DNA of 64,000 nucleotides from Deroplatys truncata. Its lineage: Eukaryota; Arthropoda; Insecta; Mantodea; Mantidae. The DNA is taken from the NCBI GenBank assembly GCA_030765065.1, contig CM060975.1:107714094-107778093 (forward strand), in the 5' to 3' direction. Shown here piece by piece: positions 46,413-57,340 of the stretch. The translations under genes were made by a program, and so were the position numbers. The notes under the pieces are model-generated. The model ran no database searches, was not told where the DNA came from, and was given only the letters and a program-made list of their open reading frames with translations. Position 1 is the stretch's first letter, and each line of letters begins with the position of its first letter.

Positions 46413-48395
46413 ATGTTATTGAGAGGGGGTAAAGTCATTACTAGGGAGGTAGAACTTGCTAACGGAACCATGAGTAGGTCAAGGGAAGATTTGAAAGAAT
46501 TGAATGGGGAGGCTATTGTCAGCATAACAACAGATGGAGAAAATATGGGTGCAGCTGAAGTAGAAGTTAGGGAAAGGCAATCACCGATTGAGCAGGTCAT
46601 TGACGCAGGTCAAAACCAGCTGCTAATATTGCTTCAACATTTGAGCGCAAAGATAGATGAGCAGAGTAAGGAGTCAAAAAGAAATTTGAGTGAACAAATT
46701 AACAATTTAGAAGGGAAATTAAATGAGCTGAGTAAGGAGTCAAAAAGAAATTTGAGTGAACAAAATAAAAATTTGGAAGGGAAATTAAATGAGCAGAGTA
46801 TACAGATAGGTGAATATGTCAGAGAGGAAAACAGGAAGATGAGAGGGGAATTAGCTCAGGAGATGAGGGAATATTTAGGTGAACAGGTCACCCGATTACA
46901 AAGTCAATTGGACTCCAAATTCAGTCAGCAAGGGATGGTAGTGCAAGAAATTCAGGCAGGACAACTATGTCTAAGAAACGATGTAGAAAAACTAAGGAAG
47001 GATGTAGAAACAGAATTAAGTGTTACCAGCTTAGCCATAAAGGAACAATTGGATGATGACTTAAGAGCTGTAAATGTTTCTTTAGAAAAAAAACAAAGTA
47101 CCTTAGAATCTAACATTCAAAGGGAGTTCAAAGAATTTAGAATAGTGTTAGAAAAGGATCAGGGAAAGATGAATGAACTTTCGTCAAAAATGACTGAACA
47201 GCTCTCAAATCATCATGAAATTGTGAAGAGGGTGGAAGAGCATGAAAATTGTGTAAAGGAGTTAAAACGCTCTATTGGTAGACTAGGGATAAGTGTGAGA
47301 CAGAGTGATGATAGCTCACCCAGTGAAACTAGCACCACTTTTAGGGAGGTAAATGGAGGCCAAAGTCCAGCTGCCGACCCATATAATTTTAATTCAGGGC
47401 ACCAATGTACATCTAACCATGCAAGTAATGCAAACTACCATTTATTAAATGAGATAGGGGTACCTACTTTCGAGGAAAATTCGGCTGATAATCCTAAACA
47501 ATACCTAAATGACCTTGAGGAGTATTTCCGTTTGAAGCAGATTCCGGACGAGCTAAAGATGTTAATCGTTCGTAAAGGTTTACGTCAAAGGGTTCTCCAA
47601 TGGGTAAGATTGACTTTGGGGGAGAATAATAATTTTGAATATTTCAGAAGGGCATTTTTGAATAAGTACTGGAGTACTAATACTCAGAACCAGGTGAGAT
47701 CTATCCTAGTTAATGGCAAGTACGATGAACGCGGAAACCTAAGCATGGTAGATTATTTGCTAACTAAAGCACAGAGTAGTAGACTAATCGAGCCACCCAT
47801 AAGCGAGAGGGATTTCATTAATATGATTGTACCACATTATCCAGAACGTATACACCATTACCTACTCATTGCGAAGCCAAATTCTATTCCCGAATTGATT
47901 GAGTTGGTATCATCATTCGAGACAAGTAGTAGGAACCACGTACAAAACTATACAGTTCGAACATTACCGGATAATTCAAGGAATGCGAATTGGAGAGGAA
48001 ACGCGAGAGGGAACTATAACCCCAGAGAGAGATACTGGAACGACGTACCTCAATCCGGGAACAGAAACTGTCAAAATAACCGTTTCAGGAGGGAAGGTGA
48101 TAACCAATATCACATAAATGCTATACAAACCAGACCAAGATATAGTGGCCGTTTTAATTATAGGAGAGGCAGAAACAATGAAAACAGATCCAGAGAACAT
48201 TATTTTTCTGACCGAGGGGAAAGTGATGTAGGAGAAAGGTATGACGAAAATTATCCAGAAAGAAACGAAAGGAGAGAGAGACATTCCCGGGGACATTTTA
48301 GAGGAAGCAGAGGAAACTATAGGCAAATGCAGAGAGAGGGAAATGTGGAAGAGACTAGCGGAGCACCAAATAGTGTCGATAACCCGGAAAACTAA
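46413..48395 (+). CDS. gag: Gypsy gag polyprotein
   Basis: Gag builds the virus-like particle in which the element's RNA is copied. The frame is open from 46392; the first ATG is at 46413, giving 660 residues, and a second ATG at 46479 has a better context. Residues about 65-295 are highly charged and predicted coiled coil; a 22-residue segment (SKESKRNLSEQ followed by .NLEGKLNE) is repeated in tandem near residues 85-128. Residues about 340-510 carry the capsid-like part, with FRLKQIPDELKMLIVRKGL and FRRAFLNKYWS, the pattern of Ty3/Gypsy capsids. The last 140 residues are rich in Arg, Gly and Asn. I see no CCHC zinc knuckle; this basic tail probably binds RNA instead. pol lies downstream in another frame, as is usual for this group. 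Confidence 0.9.
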   Translation: MLLRGGKVITREVELANGTMSRSREDLKELNGEAIVSITTDGENMGAAEVEVRERQSPIEQVIDAGQNQLLILLQHLSAKIDEQSKESKRNLSEQINNLEGKLNELSKESKRNLSEQNKNLEGKLNEQSIQIGEYVREENRKMRGELAQEMREYLGEQVTRLQSQLDSKFSQQGMVVQEIQAGQLCLRNDVEKLRKDVETELSVTSLAIKEQLDDDLRAVNVSLEKKQSTLESNIQREFKEFRIVLEKDQGKMNELSSKMTEQLSNHHEIVKRVEEHENCVKELKRSIGRLGISVRQSDDSSPSETSTTFREVNGGQSPAADPYNFNSGHQCTSNHASNANYHLLNEIGVPTFEENSADNPKQYLNDLEEYFRLKQIPDELKMLIVRKGLRQRVLQWVRLTLGENNNFEYFRRAFLNKYWSTNTQNQVRSILVNGKYDERGNLSMVDYLLTKAQSSRLIEPPISERDFINMIVPHYPERIHHYLLIAKPNSIPELIELVSSFETSSRNHVQNYTVRTLPDNSRNANWRGNARGNYNPRERYWNDVPQSGNRNCQNNRFRREGDNQYHINAIQTRPRYSGRFNYRRGRNNENRSREHYFSDRGESDVGERYDENYPERNERRERHSRGHFRGSRGNYRQMQREGNVEETSGAPNSVDNPEN

Positions 48396-48568
48396 GACAG
48401 GATCCATTCAAGAGCTCGGAGCGGATTCTAAGCGCGCAAAATTCTCAAATAAACAGAAAATGTGAAACAGGGCTCAAAAATGAATTTATACTGGGAGAAC
48501 TGATAACTACTATTCAAAATCACTCGGAAAAGGATCTGACAGATTCCCCTAGCATAAAGGTAGTATTA

Positions 48569-51500
48569 TTGGATGAAGAATATAATGCTTTAATAGACTC
48601 TGGAGCCAATGTGAGTGTATGCAGCCTGAGGTTATATCAGAACCTGGTAAATAAAGGAATTAAGCTAATGACATTACCCATAAGGAACACAGTATGCCGG
48701 GTAGCAGTTAACAAAGAGGTTACCCGAATAAAAATGCAAGTAATGTTGAACATGAAAATAGGAGAAGAAAATTTTGAGTTTATTTTTCTGGTAATCAATA
48801 ATTTGATTTGTGACATTTTGATTGGGTGTGACGTTTTGTTTGAATTAAGAGCTAGGGTTGATTTTGCTGATAAAGTTTTGAAAATAGAGAAGAACAGAAA
48901 AACATTAGAAATCCCTTTTGTAGAGGGTATGAAGCAGGATACTTATAACAAAACCCAAGGAGAAGAAGATATAGCCGAAGAAAGATTTTTCGTACAATTA
49001 TTACAAACAGGTAGGAGTGAGAAATTAATTGCTATAGTACAAGGGGAAGAAACCGATGAGATGCATGCGTTCGCTGACAGGTTTTACAACGGGTATACGG
49101 AGCACAATGAGAAAGATTATGGTTACGCCCAAAATAAAGAATTCCAAGATACCGGCAGCCAGGTAGAAGCAGTAGAGGAGAAAGTGACCCTTGCCGAGAA
49201 CCTCACAGAGACACAAAGGCATCTATTAAGGCGAATGTTACAAGAAAACAAAGCGGTATTTTCGGACGTCCCAGGCAAGTGCAAAGCATACAAACACAGT
49301 TTTAAGGTACAAGATATTGCACCCTTCACACACAAGTATCGGGATATTCCGATTGCATTAAGGGAGAGAGCCAAACAGGTGATCGATAAGATGTTGAGAG
49401 ACCGAATAATACAAACGTCAAATTCTCCGTACAGCAGTCCATTATGTTGGGTGACGAAACGCAATGGCGAACTTAGGATGACAATAGATGCTCGAAGGAT
49501 AAATAAATATACACAACCAGACAGATTTCGGAGCGAAAGTGTAGAAAAATTGCTGTCAAAAATAACCAAAGGCAAGTATTTCTCCACTATTGATTTAACG
49601 GCGTCATACTGGCAGATTGAGCTTCACGAGGATGTTAGAAAGTATACTTCTTTTTTATTTTTTGGGAAACAGTTCGAATTTTTGAGAATGCCTTTTGGTA
49701 TGCTTACGTCATGTAGTGGACTATTAAGAGCCATCGATAAAATATTTGGCGACTCAGCCGACGAATTTTTGATCCAATATATCGACGATTTTCTAATAGT
49801 TGATGAAAATTTTGATGAGCATATTAAACATGTGAATTATGTGCTTAGAAAGCTGAGAGAAAACGGTATGACGGTGAACATTAATAAATCCAAATTTTGC
49901 ATCCGTGAGGTGGAATTTCTAGGCTATGTAATTAATGATAGAGGAATGAAGCCAAACGAAGAAAGAGTAGCGGCTGTGAGAAGAATACCAGCGCCCAAGA
50001 GTGTTAAGCAGGTTAGGTCCTTTCTTGGAGTGCTAAATTATCAAAGCAAATTTATCCTGAGGTACGCCGCAGAAATAGCGCCTTTGCGCGAATTACTTAA
50101 AAAGAAAGTGCGATGGAAATGGGACGAGGTACACCAGAAAGCTTTTGAAAAGATAAAAGAACTATTTGCGAAATCAATTCTACTAGAGAGACCCAAGGAC
50201 AACCTACCATATGTAATTTACGTGGATGCTTCAGGTCACGGATATGGGTGTGTCCTAGCCCAATCAGATGAGGAAAATCAACTGCACGTGATAAGTACCG
50301 CTTCAAGAGGTTTAAGTCAAATAGAGAAAAATGCTTCGGTCACCGAATTAGAGATCTGTGCTGTGTATTACGCACTACAGAAATTTAGATCATATATATA
50401 TCTACAGAAGGTTATTATATACACAGATCATGTGAGTCTTTCATTTATGAAACGTTGTCGGCTTACGAGTACTAAATTATCTAGGTACATCCATGAGATT
50501 CTTTCGTATGATGTTGAGGTGAAACACATTCCAGGAAAAACAAATGTTTTTAGCGATTTGCTGTCTAGGTTACATAACAACAGTGAAATACCGGAGAGAA
50601 TAGAACGCCCTAAAAATGAAGTAACATTAATGAGTATTGAAATACCCTTGAGTAAAGGATTGATAAAAGAATTAAAAGGAATAGGGGACCAGCAGCGACG
50701 AGATGAGAAGTTAAATAAATTAATAAAAAAGGCCCCAGAAATAGATGAAAATATCAAGGGAAACATAGGGTTAAAAGGGGGCGTGTTATATAAACTACAT
50801 GGCAGTGAAATACAGAAATGGAAGACATATATACCTAAGAACATGGAGAATGAACTCATAAGCACGTTCCATCAAGCTCTAGCACATTCTGGCTCAGAAC
50901 GCACCGCTTTAATGATCCAAGAAAACCTGTATATTCCAAAATTACACCATAAAGTAAGGAGAATAATTTCGACATGCTTACAATGTCAAAAAGCAAAGCC
51001 ACTGAATATACAATACGAATACGAGACAAACTCAATACTAAGAGAAAAACCAGGAATGTTAGTGACCTTGGACTGTCATGGTGAGATGCCCCGTAGTAAA
51101 TTTGGATTTAGGTATATAATAGTGTTAATAGATGTATTTTCAAAATTTGTGAAAATTTACCCAGTCCGGAAGATTACAAGTGAAACATGCCTAAGGAAGA
51201 TAATGAAGTCGTATGTTCCACAATTTGGAAAGATGAAGGCAATTTTATGTGATAATGCTTCAATATTTACCAGCAGAAAATTTGTAGACACCTTAAAAGA
51301 AAACGAAATCACGTTGTATCATTGCTCAAAATACCACCCACAAAGCAATCCCTGCGAAAGAATAATACGGGACATTTCGGTTTATTTGAGAATTTTGGCC
51401 AATAAAAAACACAGTGATTGGGCAAATCACTATCAGCGCATCGAAAGTATTTTAAATGAAAGTGTGAGCCCTACTACCGGTTATAAGCCCATCGAGCTGA

Positions 51501-51955
51501 TGAAGGGGAAATTAATGGAAACACTCGAAGGGGAATTACCACAGACACTAGAAGCTAAAGATCCGAAAGCACTAACGGAAGAAGAGATGTTTAAGAAAGC
51601 TTTTGAAAGAATGGCCAATAAGGCGCAGAAAAGAAAAGAAAAGTTTAAGAAGAAGAAACGAAAACACTGGTTGATCAAATTGGGAGACTTAGTATTGGTA
51701 CGGGACAAGAAAAAGTCTAGCATTCTGAACAAAAGGTATCATAGAATGGAAAATTTATTTAAAGGTCCATACCGGGTGATTAACATTTTTGGCTCGGATA
51801 CATTTGAGTTACAAGAAATAAAGAATTCCAAGATCGTAGGGAGATACCATAAACAGTTGCTCAAACCGTACAAATGTTTAGAGAATGAGAAGGGTGAAGA
51901 ATATAATGAAAAGAATCAGGTTAGTTTTACTCGAAATGAGGTAACACCCCTGTGA
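48569..51955 (+). CDS. pol: Gypsy pol polyprotein (PR-RT-RNase H-IN)
   Basis: 1,128 residues. Near the start is an aspartic protease with ALIDSGANVSVCS. The reverse transcriptase follows (about residues 245-480), including LRMTIDARRINKY, FSTIDLTASYWQIEL, MPFGMLTS and the catalytic YIDD at 404-407. RNase H starts at YVDASGHGYG (Asp 553) and includes TELEICAVYYAL and YTDHVSL. Integrase has a zinc site His768, His772, Cys803, Cys806 and a catalytic triad Asp835, Asp895, Glu930 (D,D-35-E). A carboxy domain with FKGPYRV at about 1064-1070 matches the GPY/F module of Ty3/Gypsy integrases. The first ATG of the open frame was used; the true amino end may derive from the polyprotein. All key catalytic residues that I looked for are present. 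Confidence 0.95.
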   Translation: MDEEYNALIDSGANVSVCSLRLYQNLVNKGIKLMTLPIRNTVCRVAVNKEVTRIKMQVMLNMKIGEENFEFIFLVINNLICDILIGCDVLFELRARVDFADKVLKIEKNRKTLEIPFVEGMKQDTYNKTQGEEDIAEERFFVQLLQTGRSEKLIAIVQGEETDEMHAFADRFYNGYTEHNEKDYGYAQNKEFQDTGSQVEAVEEKVTLAENLTETQRHLLRRMLQENKAVFSDVPGKCKAYKHSFKVQDIAPFTHKYRDIPIALRERAKQVIDKMLRDRIIQTSNSPYSSPLCWVTKRNGELRMTIDARRINKYTQPDRFRSESVEKLLSKITKGKYFSTIDLTASYWQIELHEDVRKYTSFLFFGKQFEFLRMPFGMLTSCSGLLRAIDKIFGDSADEFLIQYIDDFLIVDENFDEHIKHVNYVLRKLRENGMTVNINKSKFCIREVEFLGYVINDRGMKPNEERVAAVRRIPAPKSVKQVRSFLGVLNYQSKFILRYAAEIAPLRELLKKKVRWKWDEVHQKAFEKIKELFAKSILLERPKDNLPYVIYVDASGHGYGCVLAQSDEENQLHVISTASRGLSQIEKNASVTELEICAVYYALQKFRSYIYLQKVIIYTDHVSLSFMKRCRLTSTKLSRYIHEILSYDVEVKHIPGKTNVFSDLLSRLHNNSEIPERIERPKNEVTLMSIEIPLSKGLIKELKGIGDQQRRDEKLNKLIKKAPEIDENIKGNIGLKGGVLYKLHGSEIQKWKTYIPKNMENELISTFHQALAHSGSERTALMIQENLYIPKLHHKVRRIISTCLQCQKAKPLNIQYEYETNSILREKPGMLVTLDCHGEMPRSKFGFRYIIVLIDVFSKFVKIYPVRKITSETCLRKIMKSYVPQFGKMKAILCDNASIFTSRKFVDTLKENEITLYHCSKYHPQSNPCERIIRDISVYLRILANKKHSDWANHYQRIESILNESVSPTTGYKPIELMKGKLMETLEGELPQTLEAKDPKALTEEEMFKKAFERMANKAQKRKEKFKKKKRKHWLIKLGDLVLVRDKKKSSILNKRYHRMENLFKGPYRVINIFGSDTFELQEIKNSKIVGRYHKQLLKPYKCLENEKGEEYNEKNQVSFTRNEVTPL

Positions 51956-52348
51956 ACAAATAGTAAAGGTAATACACCCGATAAATAAGGATGTAAAGAA
52001 ATAAATAAAGGCATAATAATTATGTACCAATATGTATGTAAATAGATTTAATTTTAGAACTTAAATTGGGTATTAGAGTATTTGTATGCGTCACAAGTTA
52101 TTCGTGTGCGGGAAATGTATTGTGTATAAGAATGTCTCTCGGAAACCTGTTTTTAAAGGGAGAGGGTAGAGTGAATGACCCAAATATAAACATCACCGGT
52201 TTGTCAGAGCCCTTGTGAAGGAGCAGGTATAGCGAAGGGTCTCTGTCAACAAAACAAACGAACAAAGGCCATAATCAGAGGAATTATTCTGTAAAAGAAA
52301 ATTGTATCAAGTGTTGAAAAATTTATTCTTTTCCAGAACAGGGCAATT

Positions 52349-53533
52349 TGAAACGGCAACTCTAGGCCGAGCCCAAGAACTATAATTACAGATAACTTAT
52401 TAATTAACTTTTAGTGATGTTAAATCGTATTATGTAAATATCTTTTTCTCATACTGCTTGTATATTTTAAGAAGGGTGATTTAACATTATGTATCTATCT
52501 AGGTTATTAATATTAGTAGAGTTATAAATGGTTTAATGTAAATAATTTAAGCGCTATGTTAAAATACTGTCCACGAGGGAAAGTTTTAGCTACAGGAATA
52601 GTGCTTTCGAAGGCAGAAAACCTAGTTTTATTACCTCTCTCCGGTCGCTGTGCTATTATTCCTACAGCGAGGGTGTAGAGCCTTTGTCCCATTATTTGAT
52701 AATTCGCCGTGACCAAGTGAGTGAGAAAGACAACCTTAACGGTAAATGTAGGAAAAGCCGCGATTTATATTAAAATTGGACCAATGAGATCCCTGAAAGC
52801 TTATTCGAAATAGTTAGACGCGTCGAGTCGCGCTAAAAATGGACCAATAGGAAAGGAAGCAGCCTCAGGAGCCTGAGACTATAAATGGATCTGTTTAGGG
52901 AAATTTCGGGGCAGTTTATGTCATGTGTGGTCAGGGAGAGATGCTGCAGGATGTGTGAGATATCGCGCCAAAAAGGGAATCAAGTCAAATTTGTCATGTC
53001 AGCTTAGTATTGCATTTTATTCGAGAGTTTTCGTAATGTGTGGTCAGGGAGAGATGCTGCAGGATGTGTGAGATATCGCGCCAAAACAGGGAATCAAAAT
53101 AGTTTTAGCAACACACCTAAGATCCGCTACTCTGAAAGCGACAATAAGAATAGTTATATTTCGTGACATATCCACGCCATAGTCTAACAGCGGTGGACAG
53201 TATTTTACAGCGGCAATACCAGTTTTGTATACTACGAGTGTTAAATTAAATAAAAAGAAACGGCAGTGTCATCTTTTCATAAACAAAGCAAGTCTATGTC
53301 TTCCTATATCACCACCCGAGATCTACGTTTTCCTTTACCGAGGATAAGTCCATGCTCCCATATAATTTAAGGAAAATTACTGCAGCTAGCCGAGGATAAA
53401 TTGAAGAACCAACACGCTGAGAACTTCTGGAAGCAACGGGAGAAGCATCAAGGTAAGCTACAGCAACGGATGAGGAGGTGATCGCCGCAAACTGGTCCCA
53501 AACGTGGGGCTAACAAACGTTAAGATCGCCGCA
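52349..53533 (+). repeat. 3' LTR of the Gypsy element
   Basis: Same length as the 5' LTR at a constant offset of 7,416 bp, with no difference seen on reading both through. It starts TGAAACGGC after GGGCAATT and ends GATCGCCGCA before AATTCCATG. It supplies the poly(A) signal (AATAAA at 53249). Confidence 0.95.
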
Positions 53534-54174
53534 AATTCCATGCTCGAATAACGACTTAGCACTTTAAAAATGTTTAAGTATTAGAAAATTCAAATCAATA
53601 ACATAGGATAGTTTGGAAACGGTTAGTGCCACTAAAATATTTATTTAACGTAAATTGTGACCTTTAATGAGATCCACATTTCTGTGTAGTAAGTTTTTAT
53701 CTATCTATATCTTATGGTTTACCAATTATGCAAAACTCATTGAGAATCAAGGTGACTTCACAGGCTATTCCAGAAAATTCAAGATATATATCACACATCC
53801 CATACTAAATATCTTAAACACATGGTAGCTATTTTAATCAAAATGATTTGAGGCATTTTTAAGAAAATAAACATTAACAAATTTTTGTCATTTAAAGGGT
53901 AATTTGGGGTAGAGGATATTTTTCAAAATCTTCGTGTTGTCTCTTTGGAACACGCTGAAGAGACGCATACCAGTTTTTGTATACAACCAATTGTTCGTTT
54001 TCGAATTATGTAGTTCAAAGACGGATAGGTTCATGCGCAAGGATATTCTTCCAAACACGCTTTTTTGGATTCAGGAAGCCTCAAAACGTGCATTTCCAGA
54101 TAGCGGGGTCTGATTTTTGGGTAAAATGCAATACTTGCTCTAATTACTATAGGTAAGCAAAGGGAAAGTAAAAA

Positions 54175-54708
54175 TAAACATTATCTCCGCTGGCAGGTAA
54201 TAAAGAGCGAAAGTAAGGTTATTATCATCTCACAAGAGAGAGAGTTTATTAGCTTACAATGAGAAGATAACATTATGCGAGATTACAGGGATATCTTCAA
54301 ACCTTATATTAGATACTAGACAATAATTTAAAGCTTGCTCACTTTTAAGGAGGTGATAAAAAAATCCATAAAATTTCAGCGAATCGTGGCTCTGATATCT
54401 AACGCACACTAACACTTAACATGTATATATAAGATACGTATCTATACATGGAATACTCGTGTTAACGCCCTTTGACTTAGAAGAGTTATTTATAATACAA
54501 ATGTTAAACGAATAACTTTAAACACGTGTAGCATAAGGCAGGTCTGAGCACTAAATTATAAACTATCCAGATGAAATTTGCGTGGAAATAGGAACACACA
54601 TTCGGATATGCGCCATATTGAGCTGTAGCTGTTGTTGTTTGGCCTGCGTTTTTGTTTGACCTACATAACATCGCTGACAACACGATTGCTTACACATGCC
54701 ATAATATA
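54175..54708. other. AT-rich DNA, nothing recognised
   Basis: No element end or domain is seen between ACTTTCTC copy G and the small inverted-end element. Confidence 0.5.
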
Positions 54709-54933
54709 CAAGGTGGATCATTTAAGTTGAGACTGTACAATAGCTCCAAAACTAAGAGTTGTAGAAACAAATGTCTTGAATAAAGGTTGCTTGATATTAT
54801 GGGGGAAATTAAATGCCATTAGTCATCTTTGGTTTGGAGTACCTTGTAATGGTCATTTTAGAGTCAATTTAAATTGAACCTAATTGTAGGTTCACATTAA
54901 AAAACTTAATCTCAACTTAGATAGTCCACCCTG
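54709..54933. mobile_element. MITE with TA target (225 bp)
   Basis: Inverted ends: the left reads CAAGGTGGATCATTTAAGTT and the right, as complement, CAGGGTGGACTATCTAAGTT. Both are flanked by TA. The element is too short to code. The CAGGGTG start resembles the ends of the transposon derivative at 2.48 kb, suggesting the same broad Tc1/mariner-type group. Confidence 0.75.
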
Positions 54934-55034
54934 TATAGAAGGCGGACAAAAATAAAACAGCTTTGGCTTTTTTAGACTTCTATTATTTTATGAATATAAA
55001 GTATGGAAATATACGCTTTTTTACCTTGCACCAT

Positions 55035-55527
55035 ACCGGGTGAGAAGGCTCCGCAGTAACGTGCGAGGGTACATTCGGGAGGTCCTGGGTTCGATTCCCA
55101 TAGGCCGCTACTCTGATCTTGGGTCTGACCTTGGGGTTTTCGTGGTTTTTTCTGGTCGATAGGCGAATTCTGAGGTAGTTTATCATGTATCATACTTTCC
55201 CTCATTTTTCTTTATTTCTCAGCTTTCGAACGTACTTCTAGATTTCGTGGAGTATGGCGGTGGCGAACAGATGGCTCGGATGTTTGCTCAAAGGAAAGAG
55301 TGCTCCCCATGGGCACTAGAGGGCTGCTTGGTCGACGATTCGTTTATCGCCCTCTCTAGACAGCTCTAGCAGGAACGAGTCTTAGAGTCTGGAACTGTTG
55401 AGGACTTCCGCGCGTCTGTGTACTATCTATCTGCGGCCTGTAGCCTCCTGTGGTTCCTTCACTTCATCCCTTCCTCCTGAGGGGTGGTAGCTAGGTAGGT
55501 CGCAGTGTGCGAGGTGTCCTCCTACTA
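55035..55527 (+). mobile_element. Long tRNA-headed SINE (493 bp)
   Basis: B box GGGTTCGATTCCC near 55089; the A box is poor. The perfect 13-bp repeat TACCTTGCACCAT at 55022-55034 and 55528-55540 is the target duplication and fixes the ends. The 3' third contains TGTGGTTCCTTCACTTCATC and CTTCCTCCTGAGG, shared with the SINE at 62.51-63.05 kb, so both probably used the same LINE machinery. Confidence 0.88.
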
Positions 55528-55540
55528 TACCTTGCACCAT

Positions 55541-56715
55541 TGAGGAAATCTCTTGTATGTAATGTCGTACTGTTTCCTCGACTTCTTTAGTGTGCTTTCC
55601 GCTGCTTGGAAAGTTTCGTCCGGTTCTGGTGAATCCATTTCCGAATTATTTAAATAATCCGCCACTACATTAATGGATACAAGGATTACGGTTGTATATA
55701 GGTACATATAATGTTCATCGTAAGAAACAGGGCTGGTAACAATGGAGTGGTATAATGTTATTCCACTCAGTGTTATAATTTCTTATTTCTAATGAGTGGC
55801 TCGAGTTAAAAGCTGTACTTTCAGTGTCATCTGTCTAAAATAATTTTATTAGCCGTTTTACTGTCATCGATTTTCAGCTTTTAACAAATCCATCACATAA
55901 AAACCAGAAACCTTAGTGGTATACATGTTCGAGAAAGACGAAAGTCAATTTCTCCTGTATTAGGCGCCATTCAGAACGCGATAAATTTCTTCAGCGCGTT
56001 TCCTTTGTTTAGTTAACATAGCGTCATCTCTGTTCATTGGATTTGGTTTATCTTATTATTTTGAAAGCGAGGCAGCTTTCTTTTATTTTAATGCGTTGAG
56101 AAGAGGTTCGTATTCCTTCTTCTCGTGCTCCAAATCGATCTTCGAGATATCCGCTGAGGAAGGGAGGGAGAGGCGCAGCTGAAAGACAAAACCCTCGACG
56201 TAAAGGAAAACCAAGAACGAAGCTTTCGCTCTCTCTCTCTCGCTTCACTTGAACTGCGTATTTCCTCGCCATTGTGTCAATATACTTCGGGTATAGAGGC
56301 AGTTGTTGAAAGCGACTCTGCTGCTTATAATGAGGTGGAAAAAGGAATACTCGAGGAGCATTTGTAGCATTTTTGTTCCTTTAAGATTCGCGTTTTCAAA
56401 TAACTCTTTACGAGTTTAGCCTTAGGGTATCTGAACATAGAAAAAAACAATGCATTTCAATGCTACAGGGGCGTTTGTGAGTGTTGTTCTACGTACTGAA
56501 TTGTAATTAATGGTCAAGGAACTAAGTTCGTTCGGGCCTGATAAAGACGAAAGCCTATCGAGAAGCGAAGCAGAGAAGCATTCTTGCAGATAAGAATACA
56601 GTGATAGAAATGCTTGTGCTGTTGTTTATCCAGACCACACCATGTTATTCAGACTTCCTGATTTTTATACCATCTTCTCAAGTGAACAATTTACAATTAA
56701 ACAATCTGTGATTTA
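55541..56715. other. Unassigned DNA
   Basis: No domain is recognised. A GC-richer segment at 56050-56280 has a 74-codon minus-strand frame beginning in a fair start context, but it is low in complexity (a CTCT tract) and I cannot assign it. Confidence 0.4.
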
Positions 56716-56719
56716 TGTT

Positions 56720-57340
56720 TAGAATACTCGATGCTCAAAGTTATTTGTTATATACTCAGATTCTAAAAGTGCACTACTTGCAATACACAATCTGCCATCA
56801 ACCCATATTCTTACACAAGAAGTTCAATCACTACTTCAGAGAGCCAATAAACAAGGAAAGAAGTGTCTTTAGTATGAATTCTATCCCACATTGGAATACA
56901 AGGCAACGAATTGGCCGATCAGGCAGCAAAAGAAGTCACTAAACATCCACTGTGACCCAACTATAACTACATCAGCCCATTATGTCTCAATCATTACAAA
57001 GAAGCTCTACCAACAGTGGACGGCAGGATGGCTTGACTCTACGAGAAGAAAACTCCGTGATATAACATCGAGTTTTTCGACACATCTTCCCAGTAATTCT
57101 CTTTGACAAGATCAGGTTTTTGATATCCCGACTGAGAATGGGCGATACCAAGATCACACACAGTTATCTTCTTTCAAAGGACCAACCACCGATCTGCCAC
57201 CAGTGTAACATACTGTTAATGGTCACTAATCGTGGAATGTCCACAATACGACCAATGGAGACAATACTACCAGATACCCAATGATTTGCGAACAGCACTC
57301 AACTATTCTATGTACCCTAAGATAGTTGAATTTTTTAAAA
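56720..57340 (+). pseudogene. LINE ORF2 remnant with RNase H and zinc-finger-like end
   Basis: Plus-strand frames give ILSHIGIQGNELADQAAKEV at about 56880-56935, the last conserved block of the RNase H domain carried by Jockey- and I-type LINEs. Further on come FLISRLRMGDTKITHSYLLS and KDQPPICHQCN, then RGMSTIRPM; these resemble the R.G.T.LTHS.L and C..C...H....C region at the end of such proteins. Frame changes and a stop are present. The upstream reverse transcriptase is not found, so the copy is 5' truncated. Confidence 0.7.

Larger units (their letters stand above)
44933..53533 (+). mobile_element. Ty3/Gypsy LTR retrotransposon (8.6 kb), looks whole
   Basis: The order is 5' LTR (1,185 bp), primer-binding site, gag, pol (protease, reverse transcriptase, RNase H, integrase), a short untranslated stretch, 3' LTR (1,185 bp). 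AATT at 44929-44932 and 53534-53537 is the 4-bp target duplication typical of the group. The pol order with integrase last defines Ty3/Gypsy (Metaviridae). No env gene is present: only about 390 bp separate pol from the 3' LTR, and they hold no frame. I read no base difference between the LTRs, so insertion is very recent. A polypurine tract just before the 3' LTR is weak (CAGAACAGGGCAATT). gag and pol are long and open. This is by far the youngest element in the window. Confidence 0.95.
44742..54174 (+). repeat. ACTTTCTC-family repeat, copy G, split by the Gypsy element
   Basis: 44742-44932 is a diverged 5' end of the family (CATACGACTTTAGCTACTC in place of CATGACTTTCTCTACTC). The rest of the same copy resumes at 53538 and runs to 54174, with landmarks GTGTAGTAAGTTTTTATCTA, GGGTAATTTGGGGTAGAGG and GGAAAGTAAAAAT. 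The two parts are in order and orientation, so one old copy was split by the 8.6-kb insertion. Confidence 0.75.

Noticed and set aside
47976-48407. 143-codon antisense frame over gag, and a 154-codon antisense frame over pol (49123-49587)
   Set aside because: They are antisense to well-supported gag and pol and show no domain.
51956-52348. env gene after pol in the Gypsy element
   Set aside because: The stretch is under 400 bp and has no open frame of useful length.
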